Shown here: in pieces, positions 1 through 10,229 of the stretch
Layout of the letters: each line of letters begins with the position of its first letter
Position numbering within the stretch: position 1 is the stretch's first letter
From: Paramyrothecium sp. XJ0827
Lineage: Eukaryota > Ascomycota > Sordariomycetes > Hypocreales > Stachybotryaceae
Length of the DNA: 64,000 nucleotides
NCBI GenBank assembly: GCA_020881915.1
Contig: JAJFPB010000007.1
Coordinates: forward strand, 3,658,001-3,722,000
Direction: 5' to 3'
The notes under the pieces: generated by a model
What the model saw: the letters and a program-made list of their open reading frames with translations, nothing else
What the model was told of the DNA's origin: nothing
The model's database searches: none
Translations under genes and position numbers: made by a program

Positions 1-144
1 TCAGGTATATAGGCTCGAGCTGGCAGCAAAGAAACGAAGCATCAAGAGCTTGATACGGTTTGTGGTCAAGTCTCTTCCTCCTCATTGTACTATTCACCTT
101 GATCCTCTTCCTGCTGAACCCGACTCACAGCTTCAACTTTCACT

Positions 145-1221
145 ATGCGCTTCTCTACCCTCTTTTCCACAGCTTTGGTTGCATTCGCGCCGGTCACAGC
201 CCTAGTTAAAGCCTCAAATCCCGCCATCACCGGGGAACTTGGTATATCTGCTCAGGTCCGTCTCCGGCCTGCTGAACGCCGAGTTCTTCGACAATGTGGA
301 CACGACTGTCACCGGTCTTGCTACCCTCCTAGCTCCTTCAGCGGCCAGCCAGACCCGTAACCTTATCGGTGGGGTTGACGGGCTACTAGATGAGCTGAAC
401 CCCTTGATCGACACAGTGCTTGACCTTGACCTCGAAGGGTTGGTAAACTCGTTGGGCGAATTGTTGAAACCCAATACCATTGAAACAGTCGCCAATACCC
501 TCAAGAGACTAGATGGTCTGCTATCATAGGAGTTCATCAACCTTATTAGGGGGCTTATTGAGGACGCGGCACCCGTAAGTATCATCCCCCTAAAGCATAT
601 AGCAAGCTGACATCTACTTCAGGCTCATCTCCGCCGTTTCTGAATTCATCACTGTCCTCGTCTCGGCACTCATCGGAGGTTAGGGGGCGCGAATCCTGAG
701 AGTGGATCGGGGGCACAAGGAGGTACTGGCTCACGGGGTCAAGGCGAAGGGCCTTCGTCTGACAGTAAGTGTAAATCTTCACGCATGTTGGTTGAGTCGA
801 AAGATTGCCCAGCTGACGTCCGCAGATTCAGAGGCCACCGACTCGGGCTCAGGTTCAGGATCGGGTTGGGACTTTGGCTTTGAATCGGGTGACCAGGATC
901 CGGCCTCAAACCCTGGCTCTGACCTGGGGTCCGGGTCCAGCGACGGAGCTGCAGCGGATGGTGCCTCTGGCGCGGACTCATCCCTGGGGTCGGAATCACC
1001 TAGCGGCGAACCTGGCTCACTTCCAGGGCAAGGTCAGAGTTCTGACAGCGGAGGAGTTTGGGTCCGGCTCAAGTGCCGGAGGCGGCGGGGCCGGGGTGGA
1101 AACGTCCTCGGGCAGCTCTTTGGGCTCAAAAGAAACGATGATACTTGTATTAGTTGCGCTTTGGTGCCTTGGCATGTCTGATCAATATGGTAGAGCTCTT
1201 GCTGTGCCTTCCAAGCCATAG
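145..1221 (+). pseudogene. Decayed secreted Ser/Gly-rich, probably GPI-anchored cell-wall protein
   Basis: An ATG at 145 opens a signal-peptide-like start (MRFSTLFSTALVAFAPVTA). The mature region continues in another frame from about 206 to 526 (a Leu/Asp-rich helical segment including GLLNAEFFDNVDTTVTGLA), ends in an in-frame TAG at 527-529, then reads on in the same frame to 574. A canonical intron (575-622, GTAAGT...CTTCAG) follows. The next exon reads sensibly (LISAVSEFITVLVSALIGG) only in a phase that the splice does not give, and meets a TAG at 681. A Ser/Gly-rich stretch then continues in a third frame through a second canonical intron (765-825) to about 1050. The Gly/Ser tail and the terminal hydrophobic segment (MILVLVALWCLGM, GPI-signal-like) lie in yet another frame, to 1221. 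Two good introns and all expected parts survive, but at least four frame breaks or stops interrupt it. I infer a recently decayed gene; sequencing indels are an alternative for some breaks. I do not recognise the exact family. Confidence 0.6.
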
Positions 1222-1460
1222 CCTTCTAATTGTGATCTAGGGGAATGATTGGTATTCACCATGAGTTCTCCGCTCTTTGCAAACGAAGTCTGGCTCAATG
1301 AACACTGTGAATCGGTGATCATTGCGTTTGTTGCACCTGTAAATTATTTCATGCCAACCTACCCAATGCACCGACGTTCTGTCTACCTATTTGCAAATGT
1401 CCATCCAGAACTCCAGCGCTTTGAGCCTACAGAAACTCCTAACAAACCAAATCATAGTCA

Positions 1461-3983
1461 TCAACGCTTTCGTAGTGATCTGCCGCCTCCTCCAACTATG
1501 CCTTTGGCTGCCGTCGGGGTCGGGTCTGTTTTGACATCCGCCACCTCGCTGTTCATCCTGCTCAGCAGCGCCGCCTTGTATTCCTGAGCCTCGGGGTAAT
1601 TGTAGCCCAGTTGCGTGGCTGGGGGCTGCTGAGAAGCCTCGTCCTCGCTGTCCGCTATTTCTCCTCCGTGGAAGGACTCTGGTATTCGCTTGCTGTTGTC
1701 GACACTCGCAACGCTACTGGCGTTCGAGGTGTTGCTGATTGCACGACCTAGGATGCGGCGTCGCCTGGCTCGGGGCGCGTTTGCAGATCCTTCCGTGTCG
1801 ACAGAGCCCGCACTGCCAGTGGCTGATTGAATCAAACTTGTAATTTTAGAGGTCAACTGCTCACGTTCTGTAGCCTTGGCTTGTCTCTTTTCCTCGGCGG
1901 CTTTGAGGTTGTCCATGCCTCCTTTCGAGCCGGCGCCTTCGGCCTCGACTGCAGGCGCAGAGGGAGCTCGCTCCGAGACGTCCTTGCCCACGGTTTGCAC
2001 AACATGGGTGGTCGGTTCCGATCGTGTGCGCTGGGGACCTCCACCTCTCACCGTCAGTGCCGTCTTCCCTTCTCTTGTTTCGTCTCCTCCTGCTACCTGG
2101 TCCTCCTGTTGATTAGCAACGCTTTCGACCAGATGCGTCTGAGCCGTGCTAAAGTCCGCCATGTTGACGGATTCCTCCACACGCAATTTCGTGGCCGGCT
2201 CTAAAGGAGTGTCGTGCCTCAAAGTTGCTGGGTCGCCCGCGGGTTTGGACGACTCCTCAGACACGTCTGGAGCTGGTTCAGAAGTCTCCTTCGCTTGCTC
2301 GGCACGACTTGATAGCTTTCCGTTAGGGTTCGCCTGGGGCTCTGCAGTGTCATTCCGTTGTGGAGTGCTGGCTCTCACTCTATAACGTGTTCTCAATTCG
2401 GGATAAATGAAGTCGTCAAAGGGAATCCTATAGCCTGTGGATATGCACTCCCAAAGCCAGTCTTCGGAGACAACTGGGACCCCCCAGGTCAGAGCCCAGT
2501 GGAGTTTGTGTTTCCGCATCTCCGGCAAAGATTTGCAAACCAGCACGCTTGTAGATTTGCGAAGATCCTCGACGAACTCTGCACCCAACTGTGTAATGCT
2601 TCTTGCTACTTGGCTCAGCTCAATGCCTGTAAAGGCAGCCTTGCAAATCTTCAGATGTTCGAAGCCCGGGATGGGAAAGAGTGGGAAAGGACGTCCAAGG
2701 ACGTGCTCGTCGGGGTCAAAGAAGCGTTTGTTGTGCAGGCATTTCTCGATATAAAACTCGGTGACAATATGCATATTTTCATAGTCGATCCGCGGGTGGG
2801 TTTCTGGTCGTGAAGTCTGAGGCACGATGAGAAATCTGTGAAACGGCTCGCTTGGGGCAGCGTAATGCATGGCTTCATCTATGGTCGACACCATAACGGC
2901 CCCGAGCGATGTGACAGATTGCGTAAGAACCTGGGTCCGGAGATCGTTGAAGCCAGCTGCGCAGAAGACACAGTTGTGAAAGATACCTTTCTCCTCAAGT
3001 ACGGGCGGGGGGGGTTGTTGTTGCACGGCGGTGGGTTGCTCAACAGGCTGGTGCTCCTCCGCAAACGAATACTCCTTGGACGTTGACCTTCCCAAGATGT
3101 CACCCCAGATGTTGTTCCTTTGTGAGCTGAGCTTCATGCTCGCCGACTTCCTCAATTTTCTGGGGCCCTCCTCAGTAGCGATGGAGACTTCTGACCTGGA
3201 CCTCTTTTTCTCATTTAATATCGCATCCCGCTTCTTCCAGGCGCCTTTGCCTATTTCTTCGGGCGGAAGTGTCGGGTCGAATTTGGCCTCCTCCAGGATC
3301 ATTCCACGATCGACACTCATCGTCAACCAGTCGAGGGTCACTGTATACACGTCCCACCCTTTGGCGGCAGAAAACTTCTTCCCCTCAGGTTTGTTAACGA
3401 TGAGGTGGGTGCACCTTTTGGTAAGATCGCCAGTATATCTTCCGCCGTTGGCTGTGATAATGTCGGCAATATCGTCCCGCTGACGTCCGAAACCGGTGAG
3501 GCAAATGAGCAACGACTCTCGAGGACGCATCTCGGCGGACTGTGATGATGGCTCAACGCCACATGTTTCGAGGGCCTTGAGCCTGTGCTGGGCCTCAAGG
3601 GCGTCGAAGTCGATTTCGTCGTCATTCTTCCAGAGCTCGGACAAGGCCTCGATCCATTGAGCATCCATGGGTAGAATATCTGGTCGCTCACGGGCGACGT
3701 GCCGGTATTTGGGGGTGTCATATTCGCCAACGATGAGATGCGTCACTTGAGGCGTGAGATCATACTTGTGAATGCCTCCGAGCTCGGCTACCTTGGCGGC
3801 AATCTCGGTCTGGCAGAAGCAAAGTTAGCAATTGTGGCCAGGCGTAGAGGCAGCCATGCTGCAGGGGGGAAGACGAACTCTTTGTTCCGGAGGAATGCTG
3901 GTGCAGCAGACGACGACATCTTTCAATGGCTTTGACGGGTCAAACAGTCTGCTCTCTTGTTCTCCAAAGGGACCAGCAGCCAT
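1461..3983 (-). CDS. rad4: Rad4/Cut5/Dpb11 (TopBP1-type) multi-BRCT replication and checkpoint scaffold
   Basis: Scaffold that binds CDK-phosphorylated initiation factors to start DNA replication and activates the ATR-type checkpoint kinase. Exons on the minus strand: 3983-3879 and 3809-1461; one 69-nt intron (GTTCGT donor, GCTAAC branch, TGCCAG acceptor); 817 aa. The start at 3983 gives MAAGPFGEQESRLFD and restores the first BRCT domain, including the family-typical stretch VVVCCTSIPPEQRTEIAAK across the splice. BRCT1 lies at about residues 20-97 (with DTPKYRHVARERPDI), BRCT2 at about 130-207, BRCT3 at about 305-400 and BRCT4 at about 420-500. A low-complexity, charged C-terminal tail follows (about 510-817) with a basic end. 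Four BRCTs match the fungal Rad4/Dpb11 architecture. An MCB box and an E2F-like box lie 50-90 nt upstream. Identification is strong; exact BRCT3 limits are approximate. Confidence 0.93.
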
Positions 3984-4033
3984 ATTCTCTGGTCCGAGGC
4001 GTGGGAGATGGCAAGCTGGCGGCGCCGTGAAAC

Positions 4034-4068
4034 TTTTTGGCGCTTTTTACGAAGCCAGTAAGACGCGT
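4034..4068 (-). promoter_or_regulatory. E2F-like and MluI cell-cycle box (MCB) upstream of rad4
   Basis: ACGCGT at 4063-4068 and TTTTTGGCGC at about 4034-4043 lie 50-85 nt before the rad4 start codon. ACGCGT is the known MBF/DSC1 binding core for G1/S transcription in fungi, and TTTGGCGC is the E2F core. That MBF regulates rad4 here is inference. Confidence 0.5.
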
Positions 4069-4965
4069 CGCGGGATGGATTTAAAACAGCCGACCGCGTT
4101 TATTGAATCGATGACCGACCGACCAGGCAACGGAAAACGTCATGGGGGGTAAAAGTGGCTCGAAAGCGCTAGGCTTACAGGGCACCTGACGCTGGGGAGG
4201 ATCTCTCGCACTGTAGATTTGGGTGGTTAGTAGACTGTGATTGGGGAGCATGAGCTACCTGGAGATGTGAGAGACTGGTGCTCCTCCCACTGAAGCACAC
4301 AGTGCGAGATTAAACCAGCAGGTTGGTCTTTCAGTGTCAACCTTTATTAGCTTCTTCATGGCAGGATACGACGTGAGCTTCGAGGAAAGCTAGGTTGTTG
4401 ATTGCAAGTATGCACAATACATGAGAGCACCGCCCCGTAAAGTCTGGTTTAATTTTTTATTTTTTTTTTGCCAAAAACCAGCAATCTGCGTGATGTGGCG
4501 TTGTCGCTGTCGCTTCTGCACGTAGAAGCAGCCAGCCTGAAGCTACTGTGCCTGAGGTCAGGTAGAGACAGGCAGAAAGGACAAAGAAACAGGCCTTGAT
4601 CCTACCCCACCATCGCAGCCTCGCCCACCTACCTCGCCTTGCCATGATCCCCTCCTCCTACCAAACAAATCCCCCCTCCTCCTTAAGGCTTTCCACCGCG
4701 ACGTCCCCTCCGTTGCTTGTCTTTCCTCTTCCCAATCGCAGCAGCTCTGCTCTAGGCGGCGACCGAAGGCCTGACTTCGACTTGGCACCAGACGACCTCG
4801 AGCCGCAGCCGACGGACATAGCATCACCGATCACCGTCACCCGCCGCTCTGGTCCCGTTACTTGACTTACTTGGTGCTGCAGTCAGGGCTGCATCCGATA
4901 CGACCTGTGGACGGGTTACGCTACCTCCCCGCCCTGCCCTCACACTGCCCCCTCGATACGGCCGC

Positions 4966-4985
4966 GCATCGCATCGCATCGCATC
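4966..4985 (+). repeat. GCATC pentanucleotide tandem repeat (4 copies)
   Basis: Four perfect GCATC units in the probable 5' leader of DCN1. Confidence 0.8.
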
Positions 4986-5107
4986 GCCGTCTAGTCACCG
5001 CGCGGTGTCTCGATTTTTTGGAGCTCCACGGCCTAGCCTGCGTCGCTCGAAACCCCGACCTCGGCGTACAGCAACGACAAAGGCGGCGCTGCTGCTACGA
5101 CATTACC

Positions 5108-7244
5108 ATGCCTGTCCCATCGACGGCCCAGCAGAAGGCCTTGATCAACCAGTTCATCTCCCTAACGGGGGCTTCGGAGCGTCACGCGACTCGGGTAAGT
5201 CACAAGCATGCGACCCCTTGAAGGCCTCCCTTCATATAAGAAAATCGAGCGTCGGTGTTTGTCAGGATCGCGGTGCGAGGGTGGACGGCGACATGCGACA
5301 GGGCACGAGATGACGAGGCCGGGATCTTATAAACAAGCACCAGCATGCCTTCATGTCCACTCCTGTTCGCCCGTGTCGCTCGCTTGGCTGCTCGTACTGT
5401 AGGCTTCCTGGCCTGGGGGGGGAGTGTGCCGGGGCCATCGAACCGGCCCGCACGGTGCTATGCCGGCTCTTACTTGGGCTAACTTCGGATGGCAGTTCCT
5501 GAAATCGACTGGCTACAAGATTAATGAGGCTATCGATGCGTAAGTGATGACAGTACAGTTCCTTGCATCAAACCCGTCCTTCTTTTTTAAGCCCCATATT
5601 CCCCCAATCTCGCTCCCTTTCCCGCCGCCCGCACCGCCAGAGCCACCTCCTGGGTTTTCGCTCGAATCAGACCTTCCACGGCCCTTCTCGGACAATTTCA
5701 TGCTTTCAATTATGCATCGCATGGATGTGCAATCAGTGTGGGCTGCCCTGTGGGGGCCCGCTAACAGGCGCAGCCTGTCTCCGTTGGACACACCACAAAG
5801 TACGGCCGAGTGACGCCGAAGCGTCTGAAACAAACCATCAAATGGGGCCGCCGCCCGCGCCTATCGCCCTCGCAATCGCCTAGCACTCCGGCATGACTTC
5901 ACCCGTACCACTCAATTCGTTCGTGATGGCACCCGAGCCGGGTCCCTGACCGTCTCACAACATCTACGCCTCTCACCTCTGTCCTCAATCCAGCCCTTCC
6001 CCCCCCCTCCTCGTTTCTCCGCCCCGGGGCCCCTACCGTCCAAAACTTTGAGTCTACTCTCACAGCGCCGTACGCCTCATCTCTCCAGATCGGTGTGGAG
6101 ATCTCTTGTTTCCGTCCCCTCTTTCTCTTCTCCAGGAAAGATGGGGTGGAAGGGGGTCCGGCAACATCTGCCCTCCAAGGTCGTCACTATTTGGCCGTCT
6201 AAGAAGTCGAGCAAGAAAGATGCCAGTGGCACTACCCAGGAGCAACACTCACGGTACACCATTTCGCCTGTGCAAAATCTCTCAGCGATTTCTTGAAGGG
6301 GCCAAGTTGGCTCAATATTATAGCCAAGCGGCTAGTCACATCTCAAACCCCGGTTAAACAAATCGCCAAATTAGGCTCAAAGGCTTATACGTTATTTTTG
6401 CAGGTTTTACTCGGCTGGTATTGAGACGCAAGGTCCCTCGCCACTTGAAAAGAAGCTCGACTCTCTTTTCGACTCATTAAGAGGTAATAACCTCAGTGAT
6501 CTTGCATTGATTTCACTCACTAATATGCTGGATGAATAGACGATGGCAGCGATGAGAAGGACAAGATTGAACTGGAGTCCACCATGGCGTATCTCAGTAA
6601 CCAGTTAGGGATTAGCCTGGAGAATGCCGAGCTGTTCGTTGTGCAGGAGCTTCTTCAAGCCCCCAATGTGGGTGAGATCACCAGAAAGGGATACATCGAC
6701 GGTTGGAGGTCGACTGGGTATGTTGAAACAATCTCCCCGTCAAACAGGTCCGACTCAGCGATGAGGAGACAATTCCTGACCTATTTGCTGACCTACCAGT
6801 AGCGTTGGCGCATCGCATGAAGAACACGCAGCTCACCTACGAAAGACAATCTCGTCGTTGTCAACTGACAAGTCGCTTTTCCGCAAGGTTTACAAGTACA
6901 CTTTCGTCACGGGTCGTGAGGGCGATCAGAAGTCGCTAAGCTTGGAGAATGCTCTCATCTATTGGGGCATGCTATTCTCACCACCGGGCCTTGAGTGGAA
7001 GACGCCAGATCATGATTGGCTGGATCTCTGGAAGACATTCCTGGGCGAGAAGTGGACGCGATCGGTTAACAAGGATATGTGGAACATGACCCTCGAATTT
7101 GCTCTCAAGAGTATGTCGGATGAGACTCTTTCCTTCTGGAGCGAGGACGGCGCATGGCCCAGCGTTATTGATGATTTCGTGGCCTGGTGCCGGGAGAAGG
7201 GCATTGCGAAGTCCGAGTCCATGGATGTTGACCAGGACAATTAG
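5108..7244 (+). CDS. DCN1: DCN1-like cullin neddylation E3 scaffold (UBA-like plus PONY domain)
   Basis: Promotes transfer of NEDD8/Rub1 from Ubc12 to cullins, thereby activating SCF ubiquitin ligases. Exons: 5108-5194, 5496-5539, 6404-6483, 6540-6717, 6800-7244; 277 aa. The N-terminus (STAQQKALINQFISLTGASE, then FLKSTGYKINEAIDAFYS) is a UBA-like domain at about residues 6-50. The potentiating-neddylation (PONY/DUF298) domain fills about 60-265, with GYIDGWRSTG, LFRKVYKYTF, ALIYWGMLF and the acidic-aromatic end SEDGAWPSVIDDFVAWCREK. Intron 1 is 301 nt and intron 2 is 864 nt, both long for this genome; introns 3 and 4 are 56 and 82 nt. Splice phases join cleanly throughout. Length matches the family (about 260-290 aa). 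Confidence 0.93.
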
Positions 7245-7742
7245 TACTTGGTTCTGCCAAATGGCCGAGAGGTCAATAGAAGCGCAGAACGCGAACGTCC
7301 AGGGCATAGCAGACAAAGCGAATGGGTCTTTGTTCTGGATGGAAGTTATAACATTAGAGGCGTTCCTCATCTACGCACAATCACGGAGGAGGTCCACGTA
7401 TGCATGAATCATGAGATAGTACAGCAAGACGAGAAGCAGACCGCTGGAGTATATATGCTCTTTCCCCATTTTTTTGGGTCTATCATGTGCGCTCTTCTAT
7501 TGTACATTTGGCCTAGGCGGCTATCCAGATCCGAGGCTGCTTCGCAGCAGTCGGTAAACACTTCAGTGTGGATACGTAGGGCGTGGCCCATTTCCCATGA
7601 TCACCATGATCGCGGGGGTCCATCCGTCGTCCGGTAATCGTACAAGTCGGTCCTCCTTGCCCGGCAGGTGCCGTGCCAGCATTTCAATGATTCGAAAGCA
7701 TCTCTTTTAAATTCCGCGATTCTCACTCCAGTCCACCGTCGC
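7245..7742. other. Convergent intergenic region DCN1 / mitochondrial bS6
   Basis: Serves as the 3' region for both flanking convergent genes. No coding signal or RNA gene seen. Confidence 0.6.
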
Positions 7743-8271
7743 TTACATTTCACCCATTCTCGAGGACCACTTGGGGCCCCCAATGCGAGCCAGGGTCTCG
7801 AGCTTGCCGTCGCCGAGCTTGACGTGGGCGGCGCGGATCATACGCGGCTCGAGGCTCAAGGTGCTGCGGAGGGTCTCGTGGACCTTTGTGGACGAGTCGT
7901 AACGCATGACGAAATAGTGGCCGTGGGTGTGGCGCATCTGGTGGACGGAGATGGGCTTGGGGAGGGAGAAGACGCCCCAGTTGTTGAGGCCGCGGATGAC
8001 GCCGCCGCTGCGGAGGACGAGGGAGCCGACGGTGGAGGCGATTCTAGGAGAAGCGAGTCGCGTTAGTTATCCTGTGGTCGGACCGTTGGGGAAGGATATA
8101 TGCTGGCGGCGTGATCAATCTGTGAGACGTACTCCTTCACTTCGGCAATGCTGCCCGGTCGGACCTGAAGAAACCATGTTAGCAGAGCGTCTTTACCTCA
8201 GGTGGGGAGGCTACCCCGTTGGCGCGGGCGACAGGGGAAGGACGTACAATAGCTACGAGTTCGTACAGCAT
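7743..8271 (-). CDS. Mitochondrial small-subunit ribosomal protein bS6m (MRPS6/Mrp17 type)
   Basis: Structural protein of the mitochondrial small ribosomal subunit. Exons: 8271-8248, 8164-8133, 8043-7743; 118 aa; introns of 83 and 89 nt. The spliced start MLYELVAIVRPGSIAEVKE followed by the block IASTVGSLVLRSGGVIRGL is the classic S6 beta-alpha start. The second half carries LNNWGVFSLPKPISVHQMRH and HYFVMRYDSSTKVHETLRST, the usual S6 signature with a strand ending in a bulky-aromatic RYD. No long N-terminal presequence is visible, as is common for fungal S6, which can be imported with an internal signal. The first coding exon is only 24 nt. Identification from the S6 motif order is confident. 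Confidence 0.9.
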
Positions 8272-8728
8272 GGTCGCGACGACATCTACACCAGAGACGG
8301 GGGAGGCGTCGAGAAAGGAGCGGTCGCGTGGAGTTTGGCAGCACCGAGCCTTGAACTTTTTGGGATCTTGAATTTTAGACCGGGGGACTGGTGCTACGGC
8401 CGGGGTTTTGCCGTGGTGGATGGCTCTCGGTGAGCTTCGGTGAGTGGGGGCCCACCTGGAGTCACTGGGGAGCCAGTCAGATTGGCTCGAATTATGATTG
8501 CTTTGCTTTAGATAATGCGGAGATCCATGCAACTTGTTTAGCCCGTCGGACTCTTCACTGTTCGGTGAACCATGCCTAACCAATTCACTGCCAAGAGTTT
8601 ATTGAAAGAATTGTCTATAAGTCGTGATGTCTCCAATTGCTCATTGAGCTCTCCTCTGAGATTTGGGACAACGTGAATGTACACTATTCCTACATGAGCC
8701 TCACTTGCTGGCATCGTCGTGCCTATCG
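8272..8728. other. Intergenic region between bS6m and the NDUFAF6-like gene
   Basis: Promoter and leader of bS6m and 3' region of the next minus-strand gene. No further gene recognised. Confidence 0.55.
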
Positions 8729-9869
8729 TCATAGCCTTTCTTTGGATAAAGCTTGCCATATCCTCCATGGCAGCCTCCAACCGCCCGTCTTTACAGCGTA
8801 CGGGTCAAAGTTGGCTTTCTCCAGGCTCTCGAGGTAGTTAGTCGCAGGGATCGCCTCCAACAGCACGCCAAAGCTGCTCTTGATGTCCCTCCAAGGGTCA
8901 TCCTGGTCCATGTAAACATGTTCGCCCTCTCCTTGGTGCTCGAACTCATGGCCCGCGTCCTCTCCCGCCTTGAGCCTCTTGAGCATTTCCCTTGCTGTGA
9001 TGAGATGGTCGTTCGCCCTCGTGGCGACCTTGAAAACTGCGTCCTGTAACCCTGGCGCGTTTGGTCCTTGCCGGAACACCTCCTCTTCCTTGACGCCCTC
9101 TTCGGCCATGACATCGAGGGGCAGGCGGAGCGTCGGTTCTCGAGTGCTAGGCGCTGTGGAACCAGATGGCGTCTTCACAGGCTGCGGCGGCGCAGCCAGC
9201 ACAGGGATGCCACGTAGCACAGCTACGATGCCACAAGCCTTGCCGATATGGCTGGCGAGATGATCGACTTGCATCGAGCGCATTGGCATGGACGCTAATG
9301 TCGCATACATGAGTGTGGAGTAGGTGTTCTCGCCATACTCCTCCAAGCTCGCGAGGTCAGAGTAGGGTCGGTTGTCCATGTACTTCTCCCTCGTCTTGAT
9401 CAACCGCGAGATCCAGAATTTGATCGACTTCTTCGTTCCCGCGCCGGCTCGCTCCTCCAGCTGCTTCAGGCTTTCGTGGAGGAGTAAACAGATCGGCTCT
9501 CGGGGTGGCCGACCGGCAAAGGTATTTTCGATGGACTCCTGCCAGAACTTCATGCGCAAGGCGCCAATCGTGGGGTTCGAGACAAGCTCCGGCAGGCGGA
9601 CGAGCTCGAGGTTCAGGGCGCGGAGGGCGGCGTAGGTGTCTTGGACCGGCGAAGGGACGAAGCGTCGGATGAGATGCGCATCGTAGTCGCTGTGCCTGCA
9701 GGCTGTTAGAAGGCTCCTCCTCAAGCGTGTTTCCGGATTCCTGCACGTACTGAAGTTGCGTCAAGCAGTATCTTCGAGCTGAGTCCACGTCTGTGTTGGT
9801 CGCATAGTTGCGACGGCTCGAGGCTTGGACGAGCCGCCTGACACTCGCACCTGCGAGACGAGCGCGCAT
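8729..9869 (-). CDS. NDUFAF6-like mitochondrial complex I assembly factor (squalene/phytoene synthase fold)
   Basis: Member of the squalene/phytoene synthase superfamily that, in the NDUFAF6 branch, helps assemble the ND1 part of respiratory complex I. Exons: 9869-9751 and 9695-8729; one 55-nt intron; 361 aa. The start at 9869 (MRARLAGASVRRLVQASSRR) looks like a mitochondrial presequence: basic, hydroxylated, no acids. An in-frame ATG at 9968 would add 33 residues. After splicing, HSDYDAHLIRRFVPSPVQD, FALR-like TYAALRALNLELVRL, TIGALRMKFWQESIENTF and DHLASHIGKACGIVAVLRG follow the NDUFAF6 order, including the LEEYGENTYSTLMYATLASM helix where true prenyl synthases carry catalytic Asp. An acidic insertion (EDAGHEFEHQGEGEHVY) sits before the C-terminal helix. 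Role is by family. Confidence 0.85.
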
Positions 9870-10229
9870 CTTGCCGTAAATTGAAGTAATAATTCTACCA
9901 AGAATTGGATCACTGCACAGCCATGGTGAGTGCCAACAACGAATGGATCGAGACTGTGCTGTCGTCAACAGTGCGCAGAGCCGTGTCTAAGCCGTCACCA
10001 TTTCAAAATTTTGGTCTAGAAGAGGCCGAGCCCTGTAGCTACTTCCCCTAACGGGCAAGTGACGTCGATCCTCTAGGGGCCTTTCCCCGAGCAAAACGCG
10101 GTCATGTGACCGCTATACGCGCCCCGTCGCGCTTGAAAATCGCCTTCGCGTCTCCCCGCCAGTCACTACTCAGTGGGTGGCGCATTGCAGAGGAACGACT
10201 TGTGATCATTCCGATGAGTCTGGCCGAGC
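9870..10229. promoter_or_regulatory. Shared bidirectional promoter, NDUFAF6-like gene / rad5
   Basis: Only 360 nt separate two divergent start codons, so both promoters must lie here. A perfect inverted repeat GCGGTCA-TG-TGACCGC (10098-10113) contains an E-box-like CATGTG, and a CRE-like TGACGTCG lies at about 10060. Which gene they serve is not known. Confidence 0.5.
10098..10113. promoter_or_regulatory. Inverted repeat with E-box-like core in the rad5 divergent promoter
   Basis: Arms of 7 nt (GCGGTCA / TGACCGC) are perfect reverse complements around a 2-nt spacer. It resembles a binding site for a dimeric factor such as bHLH or bZIP proteins; the factor is not identified. Confidence 0.4.

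Larger units (their letters stand above)
3984..5107. other. Divergent intergenic region between rad4 and DCN1
   Basis: No convincing coding sequence. The left end carries GC-rich G1/S-type promoter elements next to rad4. A poly(T/A) tract lies near 4450-4470. The right half (about 4590-5107) is pyrimidine-rich in the + sense, typical of a fungal leader for DCN1. Confidence 0.6.

Noticed and set aside
1249..1587. 112-codon + strand frame
   Set aside because: Overlaps the 3' end of rad4 on the opposite strand and shows no motif.
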